Below are positions 14,914 to 21,270 of a stretch of 22,633 bases of DNA, one piece after another. Each line of letters begins with the position of its first letter. The first letter of the stretch is position 1. The notes beneath the pieces were generated by a model. The model was given only the letters and a program-made list of their open reading frames with translations. It searched no databases and was not told the DNA's origin. The DNA is from Nitrospiraceae bacterium (GTDB lineage Bacteria; Nitrospirota; Thermodesulfovibrionia; UBA6902): NCBI GenBank assembly GCA_020354155.1, contig CP070644.1:1944256-1966888 (forward strand), read 5' to 3'. A program made the translations under genes and the position numbers.

Positions 14914-16536
14914 ATGTCACTTCTGGGTCTCTTTGACATAGGCAAGTCAGCAATCTTTGCAAGCCAGCAGGCCATGAACGTGGTCAGTAACAATATTGCG
15001 AATGTCAATACACCGGGTTATAGTCGTCATGAGGCAATACTCGAGGTGGCAACGCCTGTCAGTATTAAAGGCGGTTACCTCGGCCGGGGGGTGAACAGCT
15101 CCGGTATCAGAAGACATTATGATAAGTTCCTTCACCTTCAGATCATAGGACAGAACCAGAGTTACGGACGTTCCTACTCTCTGGACCAGGGGCTCAGTAA
15201 TATTGAACAGGTATTTAATGAGGCACAGAATCTTGGCCTTGCAAATTACCTGAGAGACTATTTTAATGCGTGGCAGGATGTTACAACAAACCCTGAGGGA
15301 CAGCCAGAAAGGACTGCTTTGCTCCAAAAGGCCAATTCTCTTATTCAGACAGCGCAGCAGATGGAAAGCAGTATTCTGGATACTCTTAAATATATTAATA
15401 ATGATATTGCAAATGTAACCACTGAAATCAATTCTACCACTACACAAATAGCTGACCTCAACGTGAAGATAGCCCAGCTTGAAGCCGGGCTTTCAAATGA
15501 ATCCGCAAGTTTTTTAAGGGATGAACGTGACAGGCAACTAAATAAACTTGCCGAACTCATCGATTACTCCTGGTTTGAAGACAGCAGTGGACAGGTCTCA
15601 GTTTTTGTTGGAGGGAAAAATTTAATTGAGTCAGCGAATACCTTTACCCTAACCAGTCAGCTTGATATCGATGGTCACAGCAATGTCTATCTTGATGGGG
15701 AGAATATAACAACTTCTTTCAGCAATGGAAAACTTGGAGGATACATTGCCGTTCGTTCTGATATTGAGGATACGCCATTACATGACCTGAGAAAGCTTGT
15801 TGCATCGATTATACAGGAAACAAACATTCTCCATTCAACAGGCTATGGACTTGACAGCAGCACGGGCAATGATTTTTATGATGCACTGCAAGTTTCATCG
15901 ACAGACTACTCGGCTGCTGCCTATGTTTCGTCATCAGTTGTGACGGACCGCTCTGCCCTTACTCTTGATGAATATACAATTGCATTTAGTGATGCATCGA
16001 ACTACGAAGTGCGCAACCGGCATACGGGTGTTCCGGTAACATCAGGCGTTTACACGGCGGGTGGCAATATTGATTTTCAGGGTATTCGTGTTGTTATAGA
16101 CGGAGCCCCTGTGGCGAACGACAGTTTTCTTGTAAGTCCCCTGACAAAGGCAATTACAAATTTTAACGTAGCAATAACAGACATTAATAAAGTTGCTGCA
16201 GCATCTGCGAGTGCAAATCTTCCGGGAGACAACACTATGGCTGCATCTATAGCGGGCCTTGCCCAGGCAAATATTTCCAACCTGGACAATGCAACCTTTG
16301 AAGATCACTATGAAGGAATTGTGTCAAACATTGGTATTATGACAAAAGCAGCTGAAGATAGTCTCAACTATGATGACAACCTGCGCTTTGAGCTGGAAAG
16401 GAAGAGAGATGCAGTGTCCGGCGTATCCCTGGATGAAGAAGCTGCAAACTTGATCAGGTTCCAGAGGATGTATGAGGCAGGAGCGCGCCTGTTGCAGGTG
16501 ACTGATGAATTACTGGAGACGATAATTAACTTATGA
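14914..16536 (+). CDS. flgK: Hook-filament junction protein FlgK
   Basis: FlgK (HAP1) is the first junction protein between hook and filament. The 540-residue product has the N-terminal 'MNVVSNNIANVNTPGYSRHE' signature, a coiled-coil region (about 165-215), a variable central domain and the C-terminal 'SGVSLDEEAANLIRFQRMYE' with a final 'DELLETIINL' helix. AAAGGA at 14898-14903 supports the start. Length is typical. It overlaps flgL by 4 bases (ATGA). Expressed from the sigma-28 promoter upstream of flgM. Confidence 0.97.
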   Translation: MSLLGLFDIGKSAIFASQQAMNVVSNNIANVNTPGYSRHEAILEVATPVSIKGGYLGRGVNSSGIRRHYDKFLHLQIIGQNQSYGRSYSLDQGLSNIEQVFNEAQNLGLANYLRDYFNAWQDVTTNPEGQPERTALLQKANSLIQTAQQMESSILDTLKYINNDIANVTTEINSTTTQIADLNVKIAQLEAGLSNESASFLRDERDRQLNKLAELIDYSWFEDSSGQVSVFVGGKNLIESANTFTLTSQLDIDGHSNVYLDGENITTSFSNGKLGGYIAVRSDIEDTPLHDLRKLVASIIQETNILHSTGYGLDSSTGNDFYDALQVSSTDYSAAAYVSSSVVTDRSALTLDEYTIAFSDASNYEVRNRHTGVPVTSGVYTAGGNIDFQGIRVVIDGAPVANDSFLVSPLTKAITNFNVAITDINKVAAASASANLPGDNTMAASIAGLAQANISNLDNATFEDHYEGIVSNIGIMTKAAEDSLNYDDNLRFELERKRDAVSGVSLDEEAANLIRFQRMYEAGARLLQVTDELLETIINL

Positions 16537-17411
16537 GAATTACTGCATTTACCATATTTAATGGACTGACGCGATCACTTAATGAAAATTTAAAAATATT
16601 GGGAAAGCTTTCAGGCAGACTATCATCGGGCAAAAAATTAAGCAAGCCTTCTGATGACGTTTCTTCAATGGGACGATCTATGGATTACAAGGTAACACTC
16701 AATGAGATTGAACAGTACCGGAGGAACATTGCAGAAGTTGAAAGTCATATAGGCATTGCTGACTCGACTATGTCATCGGTTACTAACTCATTGATCCGGG
16801 CACGGGAGCTTGCAGTACAGGCGTCCTCTAGTACTCAATCTGCAACGAGCAGAGCGGCAATTGCTGAGGAGATAGAAAACCTGAGAGATGAAATGCTGAA
16901 CCTTGCCAATACAAAATTTCGCAACAGATATATTTTTTCCGGATTCCGGACTGATACGGCTGCATTTGACAGCGGTTTTAATTATCAGGGAGACGTTGGA
17001 CAGATTTCTGTCAAGATTGACAGAAATGCCACTATGGATCTGAATATTGTCGGCAGTGCAACATTCAGCGTAAACGGGGCCACATTTATGGAGCACCTTG
17101 ACGATTTTTATAGTGCGCTGATGGCCAATGATGAGAACGCTATCCAGGATGCTATTACGAACGTAGACAATGCTCTTGACCATACTGCAAATGTGCGAGC
17201 TGACCTGGGATCACGGTTGACCTATGTTGATGATCTGAAATTAAACCTTGACAACAGAGACTTTACATTAAAGACCCTTCTGTCAAATGTAGAGGACAAT
17301 GATATTGCTGAAACTGCAAGTGAAATTGCAAAAACTGAACTTGCCCTTGAATCATTGAGACAGTCGGGATCGAGAATCCTGCAGCAGTCTTTGCTGGATT
17401 TTTTAAGATAA
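16533..17411 (+). CDS. flgL: Hook-filament junction protein FlgL
   Basis: FlgL (HAP3) joins FlgK to flagellin. The 292-residue product is flagellin-like at both ends: N-terminal 'LGKLSGRLSSGKKLSKPSDD' and C-terminal 'ASEIAKTELALESLRQSGSR' with final 'LQQSLLDFLR'. Its middle has 'LANTKFRNRYIFSGFRTDTA', a FlgL hallmark that separates it from flagellin. It is coupled to flgK by a 4-base overlap, and csrA starts 96 bases after its stop. Confidence 0.96.
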   Translation: MRITAFTIFNGLTRSLNENLKILGKLSGRLSSGKKLSKPSDDVSSMGRSMDYKVTLNEIEQYRRNIAEVESHIGIADSTMSSVTNSLIRARELAVQASSSTQSATSRAAIAEEIENLRDEMLNLANTKFRNRYIFSGFRTDTAAFDSGFNYQGDVGQISVKIDRNATMDLNIVGSATFSVNGATFMEHLDDFYSALMANDENAIQDAITNVDNALDHTANVRADLGSRLTYVDDLKLNLDNRDFTLKTLLSNVEDNDIAETASEIAKTELALESLRQSGSRILQQSLLDFLR

Positions 17412-17504
17412 TAACCCCGGGTTTTGCAATTGATGGCAATCACATAATAGACGGGCAGCGAAATTAAATAACATCACCATCTCATAGAACTGTTTGGGAG
17501 AAGC

Positions 17505-17510
17505 AGGATG
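17505..17510 (+). promoter_or_regulatory. CsrA-like site overlapping the csrA start codon
   Basis: AGGATG contains the csrA ATG and matches the core (ARGGAUG) of the known CsrA RNA-binding consensus. Flanking AGC (17502-17504 region 'AGC') and GCT can pair to put AGGAT in a small loop. A further GGA lies in GGGAG at 17496-17500, the likely ribosome-binding site. This would allow CsrA to repress its own translation; inferred, not shown. Confidence 0.4.
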
Positions 17511-17738
17511 CTGGTTTTGACACGGAAGTCAAATGAGTCTTTAAAACTCGGAGATGATATTACCATTACTGTCGTTGAGATCAAGGGAGGTTCGGTGAGA
17601 CTGGGAATTGAGGCACCGGCAACAATGAGAATATTCAGAAAAGAGCTGTATGACAAGATACGGAAAGAAAATCTGCTCTCAGCAAACGTTATGGAAGATG
17701 AATTTGCGAAAATCAATAAGTCACTGGGTCCAAAATGA
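17508..17738 (+). CDS. csrA: Carbon storage/translational regulator CsrA
   Basis: CsrA is a dimeric RNA-binding protein that blocks translation at GGA-containing sites. The 76-residue product has the full core 'MLVLTRKSNESLKLGDDITI', 'VRLGIEAP' and the RNA-contact arginine R44 in 'RIFRKELYDKI'; R6 is also present. Residues 60-76 form a short C-terminal extension. It overlaps fliW by 4 bases (ATGA) and sits immediately upstream of the flagellin gene, as in the described CsrA-FliW-flagellin circuit of Bacillus. Its own start lies in a CsrA-like motif. Confidence 0.97.
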   Translation: MLVLTRKSNESLKLGDDITITVVEIKGGSVRLGIEAPATMRIFRKELYDKIRKENLLSANVMEDEFAKINKSLGPK

Positions 17739-18145
17739 TAAAATTTGATACATCGAGATTCGGCTCTCTTGAGGTTGAACCCCACAGGGTTATTGACTTC
17801 CCCGAGGGGCTTATCGGATTGCCGGAGCTGAAAAAATTTATTTTAATTGATCATAGAGATACTCCCCTTAAGTGGCTGCAGTCTCTTGACGACCCTGATA
17901 TGGCATTCATAGTCGGCTCGCCATCTTTACTGGTTGCAGAATATTCTTTACAACTGGAGGATGGAGTCAGAAAATATCTTCAACTTAATAAAGAAGAAGA
18001 CCTTGTTCCTCTTGTCATCATGAGGGTGCAGGGTGAAGATATCATAGCTAATTTTCAGGGGCCAATTTTGATCAATGCGGAAAAAATGAGAGCCGTACAG
18101 CTTGTTGTTGATAGTAAACCACGTGCATCTCAAAAAGCAGGATAG
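17735..18145 (+). CDS. fliW: Flagellar assembly factor FliW, CsrA antagonist
   Basis: FliW binds and inhibits CsrA; when cytoplasmic flagellin accumulates, flagellin captures FliW and releases CsrA, which then blocks flagellin translation. The 136-residue product has the family start 'FDTSRFGSLEVEPHRVIDFP', 'EGLIGLPELKKFILID', and the core 'VIMRVQGEDIIANFQGPILI' with 'AVQLVVDS'. Length is typical. The ATG overlaps csrA, and flagellin is the next gene, so the three parts of the circuit are adjacent. Confidence 0.96.
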   Translation: MIKFDTSRFGSLEVEPHRVIDFPEGLIGLPELKKFILIDHRDTPLKWLQSLDDPDMAFIVGSPSLLVAEYSLQLEDGVRKYLQLNKEEDLVPLVIMRVQGEDIIANFQGPILINAEKMRAVQLVVDSKPRASQKAG

Positions 18146-18286
18146 ACTCCTTCTTAGGGATCAAACCGTTATCCCTCAGAAATCAGTAGTATTTTATTCT
18201 TAAATCTCTCCTTCCTTTTTAGCAAAAAAATAACTACGCCTTCAAAACTGCTTTTTATTGTATTTATCCCAGGTCGAAAGCCCCGT

Positions 18287-18313
18287 AAAAGTGTAAAAAA
18301 AAATAACACTTTT
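18287..18313 (+). terminator. Candidate weak terminator after csrA-fliW
   Basis: AAAAGTGT (18287-18294) and ACACTTTT (18306-18313) form an 8-bp stem with an 11-base A-rich loop; the 3' arm itself ends in TTTT. The stem has few G-C pairs, so termination would be inefficient. It sits just upstream of the fliC promoter -35 box, where it could partly insulate fliC from read-through. Confidence 0.35.
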
Positions 18314-18316
18314 CCC

Positions 18317-18343
18317 TAAAGGTTTTCTTTAAAAAGCCGATAA
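18317..18343 (+). promoter_or_regulatory. Sigma-28 (FliA) promoter of fliC
   Basis: TAAAGGTT (18317-18324) and GCCGATAA (18336-18343) are 11 bases apart, against consensus TAAAGTTT-N11-GCCGATAA: seven of eight and eight of eight. Transcription should start near 18350, leaving a leader of about 150 bases before the fliC ATG at 18503. Confidence 0.92.
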
Positions 18344-18367
18344 CTTATATAAGAAACAGAAAAGGTG

Positions 18368-18481
18368 ATGGTCAGGAAAGGGGGAAAGACCAAAATTGAC
18401 CTAAACCGTATGTGCTGTAACTGCGGGCATGAGCCTGCATATTTTGGTAAGGATACCAAAGGTTATCGGCAAAGCTGGTAA
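18368..18481 (+). CDS. Possible 37-codon ORF in the fliC leader
   Basis: An ATG at 18368 opens a 37-codon frame ending at TAA 18479-18481, ten bases before the fliC ribosome-binding site. The product contains a Cys-Cys-Asn-Cys cluster (residues 16-19, 'MCCNCGHEPAYFGKD'). AAAGG lies only about two bases before the ATG, too close for good initiation. The hairpins of the leader overlap the whole frame, so RNA structure may be the real constraint. Uncertain. Confidence 0.2.
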   Translation: MVRKGGKTKIDLNRMCCNCGHEPAYFGKDTKGYRQSW

Positions 18482-18497
18482 CAAAAATCAAGGAGGA
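18369..18497 (+). promoter_or_regulatory. Structured fliC leader with likely CsrA sites
   Basis: Four possible stem-loops follow each other: TGGTC/GACCA (18369-18373, 18388-18392) with two GGA in the loop; TGCGGGC/GCCTGCA (18422-18428, 18433-18439); TTTGGTA/TACCAAA (18443-18449, 18454-18460) with loop AGGA; and GTTATCGGC/GCTGGTAAC (18462-18470, 18474-18482, two G-U pairs). The ribosome-binding site AGGAGGA (18491-18497) contains two more GGA. A loop-exposed GGA plus a GGA at the ribosome-binding site is the arrangement by which CsrA represses flagellin mRNA in Bacillus. Confidence 0.6.
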
Positions 18498-18502
18498 AAC
18501 AC

Positions 18503-19348
18503 ATGGGTTTAATTGTTAACACAAACTTATTTTCTCTGAATGCTCAAAGACACGTAAAGAACACACAGGGAAAGCTTGGACAATCTGTTGAAAGACTTTC
18601 ATCAGGTCTCAGGGTCAACTCCGCTAGGGATGATGCTGCTGGTCTTGCGATTTCCATGAAATTGACTGCTCACACCCGCAGTCTTAATCAGGCAGTCCGG
18701 AACGCACAGGACGGTATTTCTATTGTGCAGACTGCTGAGGGCGGGATGAACGAGATCCACAACATCCTCACACGGATGAGGGAACTCGCCACGCAGGCCG
18801 CGAACGGCGTTTTGTCAGACTCAGACAGGACTGCTCTGAATAATGAGTTTACTGATCTGAAAACGGAAATAACAAGGATTTCTGACACAACAGATTTCAA
18901 CGGCCGTAAGCTTATCAACGGCGACCTGAGCGCTAGTGGTGTATCTCTGCAGGTAGGTATTAACAATACTGTTAACGACAGGATTACAGTAGCCGGTGGC
19001 ACCTTTGCTGATATTGATGCATCAGCAATCGGCCTGTCTCAGACGGTATCGAGTATTGATCAGGTAACAAATGCACAGTCAATGCTGACACTGGTTGATA
19101 GCGCTATAGCTGTTGTTTCCACAAGAAGGGGTAATCTTGGTGGAGTTCAGAACAGGCTTGACAGCACGATCGCTAACCTTGAGATCACAGCTGAAAACCT
19201 GACTGCTGCTAACTCAAGGATAAGAGACGCTGACTTTGCAGTTGAGACTGCAAACCTGACGAGGAGTCAGATCATCCTCCAGGCAGGTATTGCTTCTCTC
19301 TCTCAGGCAAACGTATTGCCTCAGTACGCATTGCAGCTTCTTTCTTAA
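18503..19348 (+). CDS. fliC: Flagellin (short, D0/D1-type)
   Basis: This is the filament subunit. The 281-residue product has the conserved N-terminal 'RLSSGLRVNSARDDAAGLAI' and C-terminal 'SRIRDADFAVETANLTRSQI' with 'QANVLPQYALQLLS'. Only about 50-60 residues separate the conserved ends, so it is nearly bare D0/D1 without outer D2/D3 domains. It has no cysteine or tryptophan. 'LTRMRELATQAANG' resembles the D1 segment recognised by TLR5. AGGAGG at 18491-18496 precedes the ATG by six bases. It is driven by a sigma-28 promoter and probably controlled by CsrA/FliW. Confidence 0.97.
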   Translation: MGLIVNTNLFSLNAQRHVKNTQGKLGQSVERLSSGLRVNSARDDAAGLAISMKLTAHTRSLNQAVRNAQDGISIVQTAEGGMNEIHNILTRMRELATQAANGVLSDSDRTALNNEFTDLKTEITRISDTTDFNGRKLINGDLSASGVSLQVGINNTVNDRITVAGGTFADIDASAIGLSQTVSSIDQVTNAQSMLTLVDSAIAVVSTRRGNLGGVQNRLDSTIANLEITAENLTAANSRIRDADFAVETANLTRSQIILQAGIASLSQANVLPQYALQLLS

Positions 19349-19353
19349 GAAGC
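19336..19353 (+). repeat. Hairpin spanning the fliC stop codon
   Basis: GCTTCTT (19336-19342) and AAGAAGC (19347-19353) form a perfect 7-bp stem with a four-base loop; the fliC TAA stop is at 19346-19348. No T run follows, so it is not a terminator by itself. It may help stabilise the abundant flagellin message. Confidence 0.45.
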
Positions 19354-19365
19354 ATAACTTCAGGC

Positions 19366-19399
19366 GGCGGGGTATCCAGTATGCCCCGCCTACTGGATA
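19366..19399 (+). promoter_or_regulatory. Pair of mutually exclusive stems between fliC and flaG
   Basis: GGCGGGG (19366-19372) pairs with CCCCGCC (19384-19390), and TATCCAGTA (19373-19381) pairs with TACTGGATA (19391-19399). The arms are in the order A-B-tg-A'-B' with no spare bases, so the two perfect stems cannot both form fully in one molecule. No T run follows. It may control processing, stability or read-through from flagellin to flaG-fliD-fliS. Confidence 0.6.
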
Positions 19400-19405
19400 G
19401 GTATG

Positions 19406-19412
19406 AAAGGAG
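19406..19412 (+). promoter_or_regulatory. Ribosome-binding site that decides the flaG start
   Basis: AAAGGAG lies nine bases before the ATG at 19422. The in-frame TTG at 19413 directly abuts this site and is too close to be used. Confidence 0.75.
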
Positions 19413-19421
19413 TTGAGAAAC

Positions 19422-19778
19422 ATGATTGAAGGCGTAATAAATAAAGCCAATGTTGAAAAAATGCCGACAACAGATACTCAACGCCGTAACAACGTACAGA
19501 CTGACAGGAAACAGAATGAAGAGATAATTAATTCTGAAAACACGAAACCTGTAGAGAACAGTTCGCTGAATGATGCAGTGGAACGTATCGTGAACGCCGC
19601 AAAGATGTTCGACAGGAAAATTAATCTCGAAGTTGATCAGGAAACAAATACAGTTATAGTGAAAGTCATTGATCCTGAAACAGATGAAGTGGTCCGTCAG
19701 ATACCGCCTGAAGAGATTCTGGAACTTTCAAGAAACTCTAAGGACCTGACAGGCCTTCTGTTAAGCGTTGAGGGATGA
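19422..19778 (+). CDS. flaG: FlaG family protein
   Basis: FlaG proteins are small factors found next to fliD; loss changes filament length in some bacteria. From the ATG at 19422 the product is 118 residues: a polar N-terminal half (1-48) and a conserved C-terminal FlaG domain with 'INLEVDQETNTVIVKVIDPE' and the hallmark 'EVVRQIPPEEILEL'. The frame is open to a TTG at 19413, rejected because it touches the ribosome-binding site. It lies between flagellin and cap genes and is probably read from the fliC promoter. Confidence 0.92.
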   Translation: MIEGVINKANVEKMPTTDTQRRNNVQTDRKQNEEIINSENTKPVENSSLNDAVERIVNAAKMFDRKINLEVDQETNTVIVKVIDPETDEVVRQIPPEEILELSRNSKDLTGLLLSVEG

Positions 19779-19902
19779 CGGTAAGTCGCATAACTCGGGG
19801 GAGTAGGTGCAGGAGATTGAAATTGTTCAATCGAAAGGGAGACTGGCAAAATCGGGAGGGTGATATTGTACAGTCTCCCTGAAATACAGGAGGAACAGCA
19901 GC
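19779..19902 (+). promoter_or_regulatory. flaG-fliD leader with two stems and repeated GGA
   Basis: GATTGAA/TTCAATC (19815-19821, 19826-19832) forms a 7-bp stem with a four-base loop. AGGGAGACTG/CAGTCTCCCT (19836-19845, 19871-19880) forms a perfect 10-bp stem whose 25-base loop contains GGGAGGG. Six GGA triplets occur in the 124 bases, two of them in the fliD ribosome-binding site AGGAGGA (19888-19894). No T run follows the stems. A 35-codon ORF (19775-19882) overlaps the flaG stop as ATGA but lacks a usable ribosome-binding site. Confidence 0.45.
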
Positions 19903-21258
19903 ATGTCATCTTTTACTGTTGGTGGACTTAGTACAGGCGTCAATTATCAGGACCTTATTTCCAAGCTTATAGAATTAGAACGCCAGCCAATTAAAATACT
20001 GGAAGGAAAGAAAAGCAACTATAATGCCCGGATCAGCACTTACACTGAACTCTCCAGCAAGTTGTCTGATCTAAAAAATGCAGCGAATAAATTAAAAAGC
20101 TCATCAAATTTCTATGTTAAATCAGTTACTGTTAATGACGATGCGGTACTGAGTGCAAATGCGAGCAGTATTGCTTCGGACGGTAACTACACAGTTTCCG
20201 TAACAAGTCTTGCTTCAGAAGAAAAGGAAGTCCATAACGGAACGGGGCTTACTGCTGAAACTGACGTAGTCAATAGCAGCGGCGGTGATAGTATATTTCA
20301 GTACACCTATGCGGGTACTCAGACAAGTATAACCGTTGCAGATGGGACAACTCTTGCCGGTCTCAGAGAACTCATAAATGACGATGATAATAATCCGGGT
20401 GTATCGGCAACCATTGTCAATGATGGAACGAACTACCGGTTGATTCTTACAGGAGATGACACAGGAGCTACAAAGACAATAACAATTGATGCTGGCACAA
20501 CTCTCAGCGGGTTTTCCTCTGCTGATTTTTCTGATGCCGATAAGCAGGCTGCTGATGCTGTTTTTTCTGTTGATGGCCTGGCTATTACCAGGGAAAGTAA
20601 TTCAATAACTGATGTAATAGCAGGTCTGACACTCAATCTATTGACGGAGGGCTCATCAACGACAGTGTCTGTTACCTCAGATAAGGACGCTATCAAGGAT
20701 CAGATAACAGAATTCGTGACTGCCTATAATAATGTCACTTCCTTAATCTCTACGAACTCAAAATATAATGATACCGATAAAACAGTGGGGCCTTTTACCG
20801 GGGAGAGGACAACACGGGCGATACAGGAAAGCTTGCGGAATATAGTGAGCCGAAGTGTTTCGGGATTGTCCGGAGATATCAGCCTTCTTGCGGAGATGGG
20901 AATAACCACAGATTATGAAACAGGAAAGCTTAAAATAGACAGCAGCGCTCTGGATACAAAGTTGGGAACAAATCTTGATGACATTGCGGAGATTTTTGGC
21001 GATGCTTCCAACGGGGTGGCTACTGGACTTTACGAATATATAACTACTGTTCGAAGCTCAGTGGACGGAGCGATCACAATGAGAGAGAAGGGACTAAAGG
21101 ATATTATCGCAAATATCGATAAGAGCATTAAGAACATGGAATACCGGATTGACAAGACAGAAGCAAACCTTACACGCAAGTTCACGGCGCTGGAATCACT
21201 CGTTAGCGGCATGAATACTACGGGAAGTTACCTTTCGAGCTTTTCGACTATTATTTAG
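19903..21258 (+). CDS. fliD: Flagellar filament cap protein FliD
   Basis: FliD (HAP2) forms the pentameric cap that folds flagellin at the filament tip. The 451-residue product has the FliD N-terminal domain (about 1-105, 'GGLSTGVNYQDLISKLIELE'), a variable beta-rich middle, and the C-terminal domain (about 215-440) with 'TAYNNVTSLISTNS', 'LLAEMGITTDYETGKLKIDS' and a long coiled-coil ('IANIDKSIKNMEYRIDKTEA'). It ends in 'SYLSSFSTII'. AGGAGGA lies eight bases before the ATG. Its stop codon is embedded in the fliS ribosome-binding site. Confidence 0.96.
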   Translation: MSSFTVGGLSTGVNYQDLISKLIELERQPIKILEGKKSNYNARISTYTELSSKLSDLKNAANKLKSSSNFYVKSVTVNDDAVLSANASSIASDGNYTVSVTSLASEEKEVHNGTGLTAETDVVNSSGGDSIFQYTYAGTQTSITVADGTTLAGLRELINDDDNNPGVSATIVNDGTNYRLILTGDDTGATKTITIDAGTTLSGFSSADFSDADKQAADAVFSVDGLAITRESNSITDVIAGLTLNLLTEGSSTTVSVTSDKDAIKDQITEFVTAYNNVTSLISTNSKYNDTDKTVGPFTGERTTRAIQESLRNIVSRSVSGLSGDISLLAEMGITTDYETGKLKIDSSALDTKLGTNLDDIAEIFGDASNGVATGLYEYITTVRSSVDGAITMREKGLKDIIANIDKSIKNMEYRIDKTEANLTRKFTALESLVSGMNTTGSYLSSFSTII

Positions 21259-21270
21259 GAGGCCTATTAT

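Larger units (their letters stand above)
18146..18502 (+). other. fliW-fliC intergenic region (about 357 bases)
   Basis: The region contains no obvious conventional gene. From left to right it holds a 6-bp inverted repeat AGGGAT/ATCCCT (18156-18161, 18171-18176), a T-rich stretch, an A/T-rich hairpin (18287-18313), a sigma-28 promoter (18317-18343), a leader of about 150 bases with four possible hairpins and several GGA motifs, a 37-codon ORF, and the flagellin ribosome-binding site (18491-18496). Confidence 0.8.

Noticed and set aside
14947..15447. 166-codon antisense ORF opposite flgK
   Set aside because: It lies wholly within the certain flgK gene and has no recognisable protein features.
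17382..17404. Hairpin CAGCA/TGCTG plus six T at the flgL end as a terminator
   Set aside because: Only a 5-bp stem, and the bases encode the conserved FlgL C-terminus (LQQSLLDFLR), which explains the sequence.
18350..18490. fliC leader as a c-di-GMP-I (GEMM) riboswitch
   Set aside because: Strings such as GGCAAAGC (18468-18475) and CCTAAACC (18400-18407) recall GEMM, but their order and the hairpin layout do not fit the consensus. A covariance-model search with the Rfam GEMM-I model would settle it.
19366..19399. The fliC-flaG element as an H-type pseudoknot
   Set aside because: Both crossing loops would have zero bases, which cannot span stems of 7 and 9 bp; alternative stems are more plausible.
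20536..20543. GCCGATAA inside fliD as a sigma-28 promoter
   Set aside because: Eleven bases upstream there is no TAAA-like -35 box; it is a coding-sequence coincidence.
20773..20780. ACCGATAA inside fliD as a sigma-28 promoter
   Set aside because: The sequence at the -35 position (GAACTCAA) does not fit, and no gene start follows nearby.
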